Assembly: GCA_036399495.1 (NCBI GenBank)
Contig: DASWMZ010000226.1
Location: forward strand, 1 to 22,704
Direction: 5' to 3'
Length of the DNA: 22,704 nt
Origin: Paradesertivirga sp036399495
Lineage (GTDB): Bacteria; Bacteroidota; Bacteroidia; Sphingobacteriales; Sphingobacteriaceae
Position 1 is the first letter of the stretch; every line of letters starts with the position of its first letter. Below are positions 1 to 7,314 of the stretch, piece after piece. The notes under the pieces were generated by a model. The model was not told the DNA's origin. It did no database searches and was given only the letters and a program-made list of their open reading frames with translations. The position numbers and the translations under genes are program-made.

Positions 1-188
1 TTTCCACAAAATTCAAAGCTTATTAACAAAAGAAAAAGAAGCAAAAAGAAAATCTTACCATAATAATAACCTGATTTGTGTTATTACAAACCTAAAGGGC
101 TATGAGGGCGACGAAAGCATAATTTGACTTAGAGGCTGGCAGCTTATTCTAGATGCAAACTACGCCCCAAACTCACGTGTTACGCTTA
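1..188. other. AT-rich flank left of ccmB, no gene seen
   Basis: No open frame of useful length, tRNA or strong hairpin is visible. The stretch lies downstream of the leftward ccmB. In related genomes a ccmC/ccsA-type cytochrome c maturation gene often follows ccmB, but nothing here can be assigned to it; any such gene would begin left of the window. Confidence 0.4.
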
Positions 189-848
189 TTAGTCCTTCCA
201 GAGATAGGGAAACAATATCAACGAAACAGTAATAACAATTAGATTTATCGCCGCAAGCACCCCCATCTCGTTATTACTTACACTCCTGTCCAGCCCGTCC
301 ATGGCGTTCTTTGAAAACTTTATTAAAACCATTAATAATGGAATGATAACGGGAAAGCTTAATATCGCCATTAAAGCGCCACTGTTATTCGCTTTTGAAG
401 CGATGCCAGAGATCATGGTAAATACTGATGCAAAGCTGATACTGCCAATAAGTACAGCAAAGAAATAATACAACGGATCGCCGACAGGGTTTTGGAAAAC
501 CATCATGTAAAATCCCAAAGCAATGACAGACAATACCAGCATTAAGAGGATATTGTAAATAATTTTGGAGATAATCACGGCTCTTGCACTGGCGAGGCTA
601 TAATAGTAAAGCTGACGGCCTTTATTTTCCTGTAAAAAGCTTTTCGCAATAGCATTTACAGACGCAAAAAGCATGATGATCCAAAATAAAGCATTCCAGG
701 TAACGGGATCGATCTGTTTAAAAGACAAATAACACACAAAAATGGTGGATACGACGTAAAGCAAAATCCCGTTGAAAGCATACTTAGATCGCCACTCTAA
801 CACCACCTCTTTTTGCACCAGAAATTGTACTTGCTTCACTAAATGCAT
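189..848 (-). CDS. ccmB: Heme exporter protein CcmB
   Basis: This 219-residue integral membrane protein matches the CcmB family in length and character. It has a basic, amphipathic N-terminus with a conserved KEVVLEWRSKYA stretch (residues 13-24), then about six hydrophobic segments (roughly residues 26-45, 52-68, 93-115, 126-148, 160-177 and 196-215). CcmB is the membrane subunit of the CcmABC complex, which releases heme-loaded CcmE during cytochrome c maturation. No ATPase gene (ccmA) is adjacent, which is usual in Bacteroidota. The gene starts at the ATG at 846-848, 4 nt after a perfect TAnnTTTG element, and is divergent from the methyltransferase gene. Family assignment is by recognition of the sequence pattern. 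Confidence 0.85.
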   Translation of the reverse strand: MHLVKQVQFLVQKEVVLEWRSKYAFNGILLYVVSTIFVCYLSFKQIDPVTWNALFWIIMLFASVNAIAKSFLQENKGRQLYYYSLASARAVIISKIIYNILLMLVLSVIALGFYMMVFQNPVGDPLYYFFAVLIGSISFASVFTMISGIASKANNSGALMAILSFPVIIPLLMVLIKFSKNAMDGLDRSVSNNEMGVLAAINLIVITVSLILFPYLWKD

Positions 849-852
849 CGCT

Positions 853-860
853 CAAAGATA
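853..860 (-). promoter_or_regulatory. -7 promoter element for ccmB (TATCTTTG)
   Basis: On the minus strand TATCTTTG matches the Bacteroidota sigma-ABfr -7 consensus TAnnTTTG exactly. Only 4 nt (849-852) separate it from the ccmB ATG, so transcription would start at or next to the start codon. No convincing -33 TTTG was found at the expected spacing. Confidence 0.5.
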
Positions 861-916
861 GTTAGTTTATTAGTGATTAATTGAGCCAGATTTACCAAGG
901 ATTTCTTAGAAAATTG

Positions 917-924
917 TAATTTTA
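917..924 (+). promoter_or_regulatory. -7-like element for the methyltransferase gene (TAATTTTA)
   Basis: TAATTTTA differs from TAnnTTTG only at the last base. It ends 4 nt before the ATG at 929, the same geometry as at ccmB, deaD and the ABC-F gene. The 80-bp divergent region 849-928 therefore appears to carry a promoter for each direction. Confidence 0.35.
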
Positions 925-928
925 AATA

Positions 929-1408
929 ATGTTTTGTTCCACGCTCAGCACTCCTATCGGTTTATTGATTATTAAGGCGACGACAGACGAATTAGAGTTT
1001 ATTGGCTTTGATTTAAATGATGTAGAAGAAAACCCATCCGAGTTGACTGAATATGCGAAACATCAATTGCAAGAGTACTTTAATGGACAGAGGACGACCT
1101 TTGATTTTCCATTAGAACAACCCGGAACGAGCTTTCAAAAAGCAGTATGGAACGAGCTGCTAAAAATCGATCCGGGAAAACCGATAAGCTATGCCGCATT
1201 CTCCAGAAAAATGAGTTCTCCCTTAGCCATTCGGGCAATTGCTTCTGCAAATGGCAAGAATAAATTACTCATTGTAATACCTTGTCACCGCGTTATTGGA
1301 AGCAGTGGTGATTTGGTTGGATATGCAGGCGGATTATGGCGTAAAAGATGGCTTCTAGAGCATGAGGCGCGAATGATGAATACGGGCCAGGCAGTCTTGC
1401 TTTTTTAG
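929..1408 (+). CDS. ogt: Methylated-DNA--protein-cysteine S-methyltransferase (Ogt/MGMT)
   Basis: A 159-residue suicide repair protein that moves the alkyl group from O6-alkylguanine to its own cysteine. The active-site motif PCHRVIG is at residues 118-124, with Cys119 as acceptor, preceded by the helix-turn-helix region with the conserved RAIASANGKN segment (102-111). The TSFQKAVWNELLKIDPGKPISYAAFS segment of the DNA-binding domain begins at residue 67, with a short N-terminal ribonuclease-like domain before it. The length is normal for single-domain Ogt. No Ada-type regulator domain is present. The stop codon overlaps that of the convergent membrane-protein gene by 4 nt. Confidence 0.92.
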   Translation: MFCSTLSTPIGLLIIKATTDELEFIGFDLNDVEENPSELTEYAKHQLQEYFNGQRTTFDFPLEQPGTSFQKAVWNELLKIDPGKPISYAAFSRKMSSPLAIRAIASANGKNKLLIVIPCHRVIGSSGDLVGYAGGLWRKRWLLEHEARMMNTGQAVLLF

Positions 1409-1809
1409 CGAACTACCGTCTTTCTCCGTGATCCAACAATTGTAAGAACAGATCCAATTATAAGAATAAACCAACCTATCCAGCGGTAATGCACCATACG
1501 AGTTGCAGCTGAGGCCAGCTTTTTTAGTGGAATAAAACTAAAATAATCGTTCACTTTGAAATACACTGCAGCTAGAGTAAACAGGATTACAATCAGTGAA
1601 GCCCATCCGCAAAAACGCAACAAACCCGGTTTGTTAATTAGCGAAGCGATTGCGCCTAATGCTGCTAAAGTCATTACGATAGAAGCAAGTGCAACATCAA
1701 TATCGTAGTAGTTCCAGGTTCCAATTATAGGCAGATGAAGCATTGGGCTAAGCGCTCCCGCAACAATCATCAAAGAACCAATTAAGCCTAGGTAATTAAG
1801 TGATTTCAT
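1405..1809 (-). CDS. Small four-helix membrane protein, unknown function
   Basis: I do not recognise a named family. From the ATG at 1807-1809 (protein begins MKSLNYLGLIG) it has 134 residues with about four hydrophobic segments and a basic C-terminus (GSRRKTVVR). The open frame extends further upstream to 1857, but that would overlap gldC. The chosen start leaves a 4-nt gap after the gldC stop, as expected for translational coupling. It is the last gene of a leftward unit with the helicase, an 81-residue membrane protein and gldC. Its stop overlaps the convergent methyltransferase stop. Confidence 0.7.
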   Translation of the reverse strand: MKSLNYLGLIGSLMIVAGALSPMLHLPIIGTWNYYDIDVALASIVMTLAALGAIASLINKPGLLRFCGWASLIVILFTLAAVYFKVNDYFSFIPLKKLASAATRMVHYRWIGWFILIIGSVLTIVGSRRKTVVR

Positions 1810-1813
1810 AGAT

Positions 1814-2149
1814 CTATTTGTTTTCAGCAATTTCCATTTTTTCAGCAAAATGTGCACAATAATCGCGCAAATCTTCTACAATATTTTTCTCGCCTGTAGC
1901 ACGTAAAAAACTATCGGCCATTGTTTGAAGTGTTTCGTAAAAAAAACGCTTCATTTCATCAACAGGCATGTCTTTTGTCCACAGGTCGATACGCAATGAG
2001 TTTTTATATTGATGATCCCATAGTGCCAGCATCATCGATTTTACTGCCAGCTTTTCTTTATTTTCAGAGTCGGTAGATTCCCAGGTAATATTTTCCGGAA
2101 CATTATTATCGTCGAGTTCTATGGTGAGTTTTATTTCTGCTTTTTTCAT
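1814..2149 (-). CDS. gldC: Gliding motility protein GldC
   Basis: The 111-residue protein begins with the GldC signature MKKAEIKLTIELDDNNVPENI and continues with ITWESTDS. This is followed by the helical segment containing KSMMLALWDHQYKNSLRIDLWTK, split around residues 36-60. It has no signal peptide or membrane segment, so it is cytoplasmic. In Flavobacterium johnsoniae gldC lies next to gldB and supports gliding and T9SS function; the biochemical role is unknown. Here gldB is not next to it. Instead gldC sits between two small membrane-protein genes downstream of a DEAD-box helicase. GldC is widespread in Bacteroidota, including species not known to glide. Confidence 0.88.
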   Translation of the reverse strand: MKKAEIKLTIELDDNNVPENITWESTDSENKEKLAVKSMMLALWDHQYKNSLRIDLWTKDMPVDEMKRFFYETLQTMADSFLRATGEKNIVEDLRDYCAHFAEKMEIAENK

Positions 2150-2158
2150 TATTTAAAA

Positions 2159-2190
2159 AGATATGAGATATAAGACATTAGATATGAGAT
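2159..2190. repeat. Direct repeat AGATATGAGAT x2 in the spacer upstream of gldC
   Basis: AGATATGAGAT occurs at 2159-2169 and 2180-2190, separated by 10 bp of similar composition (ataagacatt). The 48-bp gap between gldC and the 81-codon gene consists largely of this repeat. It resembles the short AT-rich dispersed repeats that occur between genes in Pedobacter-like genomes (recollection, not checked). Confidence 0.5.
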
Positions 2191-2197
2191 CGCTTTT

Positions 2198-2443
2198 TCA
2201 TTTTTGAATTAAGATCATCACAACCGCCGCAAAGATGATAAATACTACTTCTATAATCCAAATTCGTTTTAGGTCCTTTAGAAACTTTCGGAAAATGAGA
2301 TCTGTAATGAAGCTTAAAGCAGCTAGAGCAAACAGGGAAACCGTTCCCAAAACCCGCCAGCCCTCAGTATCCTGATTAAACAACAGATAAACGGCACTTA
2401 CTAAAATGATGGATGTTAAAATATTTAGTGGAGTAAGGCGCAC
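2198..2443 (-). CDS. Small membrane protein (81 aa), unknown function
   Basis: No family is recognised. The 81-residue product has about three hydrophobic segments (residues 7-22, 30-46 and 61-79) separated by a basic loop (FRKFLKDLKR). The only plausible start is GTG at 2441-2443, because the N-terminal region has no in-frame ATG. The GTG lies 1 nt after the stop of the helicase gene, so translation is probably coupled to it. Confidence 0.6.
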   Translation of the reverse strand: MRLTPLNILTSIILVSAVYLLFNQDTEGWRVLGTVSLFALAALSFITDLIFRKFLKDLKRIWIIEVVFIIFAAVVMILIQK

Positions 2444-2444
2444 C

Positions 2445-3818
2445 TTAGTACTTCTTTCTGTTATTGCCTTTAAAAGTGCCTTTAACTGTGCTTGAGCCTT
2501 TTGCGGCCTTACCAGTACCTGCTTTATTACTCGCAGGAACTTTTGATTTTGCTACTTTTTGGGCGATGGCTTTAGCGTGCTTCTTCTCATGGAAAGCTCC
2601 CTTAAAGTCAGGGTCTTCTTTTCTTTTCTGATTATCAATTTCTTTAGCAATCTGCTGCCGCTCTTCGTAAGGCGTTTCTTCTATAAATACCCCTTCCGGA
2701 ATATTCAGAACAGGGATTTGCTGCCGGATTAATTTTTCAATTTTATGGATATAATACTTTTCTGCTTCGTTACAAAAGGTTATAGCATCACCCAGATTAT
2801 TTGCCCGGCCGGTTCTTCCAATTCGGTGAACGTAATCCTCAATAATGATCGGCACATCAAAGTTGATTACATGACTTACGTTAGTTACGTCAATTCCCCG
2901 TGCAGCAACATCAGTGGCAACTAAAACCCTAACGCCCCCTTCCTTAAAAGCATTCATAGAATTGATACGCGTGTTCTGGCCCTTATTAGCATGAATAACC
3001 CGTATCTCATCCAGCGCAAAGCGACGCTCAAGAAACTTAAAAATATTATCGGCAGTAGTTTTTGTTTTGCAAAAGATAATTAAGCGGTTAAACTCTTCAT
3101 CCTTTAATAAGTGCTGAAGCAGATTGATCTTCGTTTTATTATTCGGCACATAGTACAAAACCTGGTTTACAGACTGTGCCGGAGTAGCCTGTTCCGATGC
3201 TTCAATTATCGTGGGAAATTTTAGAAAGTCGCCGGCGATTTTGTGAACCAATTCGCTCATTGTTGCCGAGAATAAAAGATTTTGACGCTTACGCGGAACG
3301 ACTTCGAGAATGCGGTGTATTGAGCCGATAAAACCCATGTCAACCATCTTATCCGCTTCATCCATTACCATCACCTCCAGCGAACGGGTATTAATATCTC
3401 CGGCAAGGTAAAGATCTAAAAAACGACCCGGCGTAGACACCAATATATCAACCCCCAAAGCCAATTTGGCCTTTTGAGTTTTTGGACCCAATCCTCCGTA
3501 AAGTACAATTGTTCTTAAATCAGTATATTTAGAAAGCACTTTGATATGCTCTTCAATTTGCATGGCAAGCTCACGGGTTGGTGCTAAAATCAAGGCCCGT
3601 GGATCGTTACCTTGAGCGTATTTAAGCTTCATGAGAATTGGCAACGCAAACGCAGCGGTTTTACCCGTTCCGGTCTGAGCAATGCCCATTAAATCTTGTC
3701 CGGATAAAATTGGCGCAATAGCTTTTTGCTGTATTGGCGTTGGCTCGGTAAAGCCGGCATCAGCAATTGCATTTAAAATCTGGGGATTTAACTTAAAGTC
3801 TTCAAACGATTGCCGCAT
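2445..3818 (-). CDS. DEAD-box ATP-dependent RNA helicase
   Basis: The 457-residue protein carries the full DEAD-box set in order: Q motif (FEDFKLNPQI, then GFTEPTPIQ), Walker A AQTGTGKT near residue 47, APTRELA, TPGR, DEAD (VMDEADKM near residue 152), SAT, LIIFCKTK, VLVATDVAARGID and HRIGRTGRA. The last 70 or so residues are a Lys/Ala/Gly-rich basic tail, typical of RhlE-like helicases that bind RNA non-specifically. It probably remodels rRNA or mRNA, for example during ribosome assembly or cold adaptation. It is the first gene of a leftward operon with an 81-aa membrane protein, gldC and a 134-aa membrane protein. The ATG is at 3816-3818, 4 nt after a perfect -7 element. Confidence 0.93.
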   Translation of the reverse strand: MRQSFEDFKLNPQILNAIADAGFTEPTPIQQKAIAPILSGQDLMGIAQTGTGKTAAFALPILMKLKYAQGNDPRALILAPTRELAMQIEEHIKVLSKYTDLRTIVLYGGLGPKTQKAKLALGVDILVSTPGRFLDLYLAGDINTRSLEVMVMDEADKMVDMGFIGSIHRILEVVPRKRQNLLFSATMSELVHKIAGDFLKFPTIIEASEQATPAQSVNQVLYYVPNNKTKINLLQHLLKDEEFNRLIIFCKTKTTADNIFKFLERRFALDEIRVIHANKGQNTRINSMNAFKEGGVRVLVATDVAARGIDVTNVSHVINFDVPIIIEDYVHRIGRTGRANNLGDAITFCNEAEKYYIHKIEKLIRQQIPVLNIPEGVFIEETPYEERQQIAKEIDNQKRKEDPDFKGAFHEKKHAKAIAQKVAKSKVPASNKAGTGKAAKGSSTVKGTFKGNNRKKY

Positions 3819-3822
3819 GCCG

Positions 3823-3830
3823 CAAAGATA
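3823..3830 (-). promoter_or_regulatory. -7 promoter element for the DEAD-box helicase (TATCTTTG)
   Basis: TATCTTTG on the minus strand is identical to the element in front of ccmB, and is likewise exactly 4 nt from the ATG (spacer 3819-3822). This predicts a leaderless or nearly leaderless mRNA for the helicase operon. Confidence 0.5.
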
Positions 3831-3922
3831 GCGTAAATAACTATTTGAGATTTACCAATACAATTTAAGTAGTAATTTAGCGGTAGAAAATATTCAGTCA
3901 CATCTTATAATCTTCCGCTTAA

Positions 3923-5260
3923 ATGCCGTCTATTCTTATAAAATCAGCTACAATTATCAATGAAGGAAAGCAATTTGTTGCCGATGTATTTATTAAGGAC
4001 GGATTAATTGAACGAATCGACAGCTCGATCAACGTTCAGGCTGATAATGAAATAAATGCCGAAGGGAAGTTTTTATTGCCAGGATGTATTGATGATCAGG
4101 TACATTTCCGTGAACCGGGATTAACGCATAAAGCAGAGATTTATACTGAAAGCAGAGCGGCTGTTGCCGGAGGAATTACTTCCTTTATGGAGATGCCCAA
4201 TACGGTGCCTAATACAACTACTCAGGAGCTGCTTGCCGACAAATACACCATTGCATCGCAAAAATCGCTGGCTAATTATTCCTTTTTCATGGGCGCCACG
4301 AATGATAATCTGGAGGAGGTTTTGAAGACGAATTCAAAGGATGTATGTGGGATAAAGATCTTTATGGGTTCCTCTACCGGAAATATGTTGGTAGACAACG
4401 AAAAGACACTCGAATCGATCTTCAGCTCTACACCTATGCTTATCGCTACGCATTGCGAAGATGAGGCGACGATAAAACGAAATTTTGAATTTTTCAGGGC
4501 AAGATACGGCGATGAAATTACGCCTGAAATGCACCCCTTAATCCGCAACAGCGAAGCCTGTTTTAAATCGTCTTCGTTTGCTTTTGAACTTGCCAAAAAG
4601 CATAACTCAAGGTTGCATATACTGCATATTTCTACCCAAGAGGAAACGCATTTATTTGAAAACGATATCCCTTTAAAAGATAAAAGAATTACTGCTGAAG
4701 CCTGCATCCATCACCTTTGGTTTTCCGATAAAAACTATCGCGAAAAAGGAAACTGGATTAAATGGAACCCGGCAATTAAAACTGAAGCCGATCGAAAGGC
4801 AATTTTCAAAGCCGTGCTTGATGGGAGAATTGATGTAATTGCAACCGACCACGCGCCGCATACCATTGAGGAGAAAAGTCAACCTTATTTACAGGCGCCT
4901 TCCGGCGGACCACTGGTGCAACATGCCTTATTAGCGATGTTAGAATTTTACCATAAAGGACAGATTTCGCTTGAAAAAATTGCAGAGAAGATGGCTCACA
5001 ACCCTGCAATTTGCTTTAATATCGACAAGCGTGGATTTATTCGCGAAGGGTATTGGGCAGATTTGGTGTTAGTTGATTTGAATAAGACTTATAGCGTTTC
5101 GAAAGATAATATTTTATCGAAATGCGGCTGGAGTCCGTTTGAGGGGATGCAGTTTAAATCGAGCATATCGCATACAATTATTTCGGGCAATCTGGCGTAT
5201 CAGAACGGAGCCTTCACTACTGAAGTTGCAGGCCGACGTCTTTTGTTTACGAATGGATAA
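3923..5260 (+). CDS. pyrC: Dihydroorotase
   Basis: Third step of de novo pyrimidine synthesis: reversible cyclisation of N-carbamoyl-aspartate to dihydroorotate. The 445-residue amidohydrolase has the expected landmarks: DQVHFREPG (58-66), the metal-bridging Lys145 in GIKIFMGSS, His177 in THCED, His232/His235 in LHILHIS and Asp309 in ATDHAPH. A substrate-loop sequence APSGGPLVQHALL follows (325-337). The first histidine of the usual metal-binding HxH is replaced by Gln59 (codon 4097-4099); His61 remains. The N-terminal strand-rich section and the C-terminal return to it (residues 380-430) are typical of the superfamily. It is divergent from the helicase, and its 3' end overlaps the convergent holA stop by 14 nt. 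Confidence 0.9.
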   Translation: MPSILIKSATIINEGKQFVADVFIKDGLIERIDSSINVQADNEINAEGKFLLPGCIDDQVHFREPGLTHKAEIYTESRAAVAGGITSFMEMPNTVPNTTTQELLADKYTIASQKSLANYSFFMGATNDNLEEVLKTNSKDVCGIKIFMGSSTGNMLVDNEKTLESIFSSTPMLIATHCEDEATIKRNFEFFRARYGDEITPEMHPLIRNSEACFKSSSFAFELAKKHNSRLHILHISTQEETHLFENDIPLKDKRITAEACIHHLWFSDKNYREKGNWIKWNPAIKTEADRKAIFKAVLDGRIDVIATDHAPHTIEEKSQPYLQAPSGGPLVQHALLAMLEFYHKGQISLEKIAEKMAHNPAICFNIDKRGFIREGYWADLVLVDLNKTYSVSKDNILSKCGWSPFEGMQFKSSISHTIISGNLAYQNGAFTTEVAGRRLLFTNG

Positions 5261-6278
5261 TCTTAAAAATAAGCTCCTTTAAAATCTCGCCATCGGTGGT
5301 ATTTCCAGTAGAATCTACCCCTTTAGATTTTAAGTCGTATTCTCTCAGGTAACTGAAAATATTAAACACCATAAGGGCATTGTAATTTTTCGCAGCAAGA
5401 TCGTAATCCTTTACAAAATACGGATTTACACCTAACTCCCTGGCTAGATTTTGAGGCGATTTATCGGCTACATAATGGTACTTCAAGATCTTTGTAAACC
5501 AAGTATTCAAGGCGCCAAAAACCAGTTGAATAGGGTTTGCTTTCGGATTAGCTGCAAAATAATCAATGATTTGATTCGCTTTGAATGGATCGCGACGTGC
5601 CAAAGCATCCTGTAATTCAAAGACATTATAATCTTTACTTATCCCGATGTTATTTTGGACGTCATCAACACTTATTTCATTCCCTTTCGGGACATTTAAC
5701 ATCAGCTTTTCGAGCTCGTTTGAGATCTTCGATAAGTCGTTACCAAGATACTCAGCAATCATTGCAGAAGCTCTTGAATGAATGCGATATGATTTCTCCT
5801 TAACAAATTCCTCTACCCAGGCGGGGACTTTGTTTTCATAAATTGTGGCCGACTCAAATACGACACCATTTTTTTCGATGGCTTTATAAGTTTTCTTCCG
5901 TTTATCGAATTTGGCATACTTAAAACAAAAAACTAAAACGGTGCTCGGAACAGGATTTTCGAGATAGTTCAATAAAGGATCTGCCGCTTTTTTATCATCT
6001 CCTTCCTTTCCCCATTTCATTTCCTGTGCCTCTTTAATTAATACCAACTGGTACTCGCTCATCATGGGGAAACGCTTGGCAGAATTCAGCAAACCCATTA
6101 CATCGGTATCGCGGCCATACAAAACTGTTTGATTAAATCCCTTCTCGGCATCGGTAAGCAGGTTCTTCTCAAAAATATCGCTAAAATAATCGATGTAATA
6201 AGACTCTTCCCCATGGAAAAGATATACCGGTTTAAACTTCCGGTTCTTTAAGTCGTTTTGTAATGTAGCAGCCGTCAT
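5247..6278 (-). CDS. holA: DNA polymerase III subunit delta
   Basis: HolA is the clamp-loader subunit that opens the beta sliding clamp. From the ATG at 6276-6278 the product is 343 residues. It starts MTAATLQNDLKNRKFKPVYLF, followed by the family hallmark LFHGEESYYIDYF. Downstream come the segments VLIKEAQEM, YLENPVPSTVLVF, and a C-terminal helical collar region with LGNDLSKISNELEKL and KDYNVFELQDALARRD. The frame also opens at a TTG 12 nt upstream (6288-6290), but the ATG gives the usual family N-terminus. It is divergent from the HsdR-N gene across 85 bp, and convergent with and overlapping dihydroorotase. Confidence 0.88.
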   Translation of the reverse strand: MTAATLQNDLKNRKFKPVYLFHGEESYYIDYFSDIFEKNLLTDAEKGFNQTVLYGRDTDVMGLLNSAKRFPMMSEYQLVLIKEAQEMKWGKEGDDKKAADPLLNYLENPVPSTVLVFCFKYAKFDKRKKTYKAIEKNGVVFESATIYENKVPAWVEEFVKEKSYRIHSRASAMIAEYLGNDLSKISNELEKLMLNVPKGNEISVDDVQNNIGISKDYNVFELQDALARRDPFKANQIIDYFAANPKANPIQLVFGALNTWFTKILKYHYVADKSPQNLARELGVNPYFVKDYDLAAKNYNALMVFNIFSYLREYDLKSKGVDSTGNTTDGEILKELIFKIIHS

Positions 6279-6363
6279 CCCGGAGGCCAAATTAAGAAAA
6301 AAGCTTCAGCCAATTTTAAATAAGCATTCTCCTTATCGGGATTTTTTCGACCTTAGTTGTGTA

Positions 6364-6819
6364 ATGTTTGAACCCATAGCTTTAAACTTCCCTCGCTATT
6401 CTTTCAAGATTAAACAAGATGAAGAGGCTGCTTATATCTTCGATGAGATACGCAAAAAGTTTCTTGTTTTAACGCCTGAAGAATGGGTAAGGCAGCACGT
6501 GGTGCAATATATTATTCAGGAAAAAGGCTACCCCAAATCTTTAATTAAACTGGAAGGCGGACTCAAGCTGCACTCTCTTCAAAAGCGAACTGATATTGTG
6601 GTCTATAACACTGCTGGAGAAAAAATTCTCTTGGTAGAATGCAAGGCACCATCGGTTAAAATCACCCAAAAAGCATTCGATCAGATAGCGAGATATAATA
6701 TTGTTCACCAGGTTCCGCTATTATTTGTAAGTAACGGACTGGAACATTATGCATGCCAGATTGATATTGAGGAGGGCAATTACCATTTTGTAAAAAATTT
6801 GCCCCATTTTTTAAAATAA
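6364..6819 (+). CDS. Stand-alone type I restriction HsdR N-terminal (PD-(D/E)xK) domain protein
   Basis: The 151-residue protein resembles only the N-terminal nuclease domain of type I restriction R subunits (HSDR_N family). A PD-(D/E)xK core is visible: Asp77 in RTDIVVY, then VECKAP giving Glu92 and Lys94, followed by a QIARY motif at 107-111 like the RecB-type QxxxY. The start of the domain contains the EEWVRQHVVQYI helix (39-50). There is no helicase, methylase or specificity subunit nearby, so it is not a restriction system. It sits head-to-head with holA, a pairing seen in many Bacteroidota. Its function is unknown; a role in DNA processing or repair is only inferred. Confidence 0.78.
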   Translation: MFEPIALNFPRYSFKIKQDEEAAYIFDEIRKKFLVLTPEEWVRQHVVQYIIQEKGYPKSLIKLEGGLKLHSLQKRTDIVVYNTAGEKILLVECKAPSVKITQKAFDQIARYNIVHQVPLLFVSNGLEHYACQIDIEEGNYHFVKNLPHFLK

Positions 6820-6861
6820 TTTGTAACCCTTCCAAAAAACCTGCGTAACACCCTGAAAAAT

Positions 6862-6867
6862 AAGGAG
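6862..6867 (+). promoter_or_regulatory. Shine-Dalgarno-like AAGGAG before the 145-aa gene
   Basis: AAGGAG lies 2 nt before the ATG at 6870. Genes in this window otherwise lack clear Shine-Dalgarno sequences, as is usual in Bacteroidota. The spacing is shorter than optimal, so it may not function. Confidence 0.3.
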
Positions 6868-6869
6868 CT

Positions 6870-7307
6870 ATGCAAGTTCATCTATTAAAGCAGAATTCTA
6901 TTTCAGCATCTAAAAGAAATCTGTCTGTAACCAGTTTTATAATTGCCTTTTCTGTAATCGCAATAACCTTGGCCGCCATGGTGCTTATCCCTGGCAACTG
7001 GAGTATGATCACCGGATCTATTCTGATAGCGGCTACTGTGAGACATCTGGTCGTTGTAACCAATAGAAAACCTTTACTCTTAGAGATTACAGATAATAAG
7101 ATTATTTACCTGTCGGAGGAAAACAACCAACTCATTACGATAAATTCAGAAGAAATTTCCGCTATTGATCACAAGTTTTGTGAATTGAAAATTCATACAA
7201 AAGATGAAGTAGTTCATCACATCAACCTGTTAAATACCGGAAGTGAGCAAAACCGATGGGAAATTAAAGAGCACGTAAAACGACTTACCGCAGGTATTCG
7301 CCTTTAA
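6870..7307 (+). CDS. Membrane protein with PH-like C-terminal region, unknown function
   Basis: Not assigned to a named gene. The 145-residue product has two hydrophobic helices near the N-terminus (about residues 20-42 and 46-62). A soluble strand-rich region follows, with alternating patterns such as KPLLLEITDNKIIYLSE, INSEEISAIDH and CELKIHTKDE. This resembles the bacterial PH-like domains attached to small membrane anchors. It is 50 bp downstream of the HsdR-N gene on the same strand. Its stop lies 7 bp from the stop of the convergent lipoprotein gene. Confidence 0.6.
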   Translation: MQVHLLKQNSISASKRNLSVTSFIIAFSVIAITLAAMVLIPGNWSMITGSILIAATVRHLVVVTNRKPLLLEITDNKIIYLSEENNQLITINSEEISAIDHKFCELKIHTKDEVVHHINLLNTGSEQNRWEIKEHVKRLTAGIRL

Positions 7308-7314
7308 AAAATTG

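Noticed and set aside
4276..4707. 143-codon minus-strand frame inside dihydroorotase
   Set aside because: It lies entirely within a well-conserved gene on the other strand and has no recognisable features.
6364..6819. Type I restriction-modification system
   Set aside because: Only a short HsdR N-terminal-like domain is present. There is no translocase, HsdM or HsdS, and the neighbours are replication and membrane genes.
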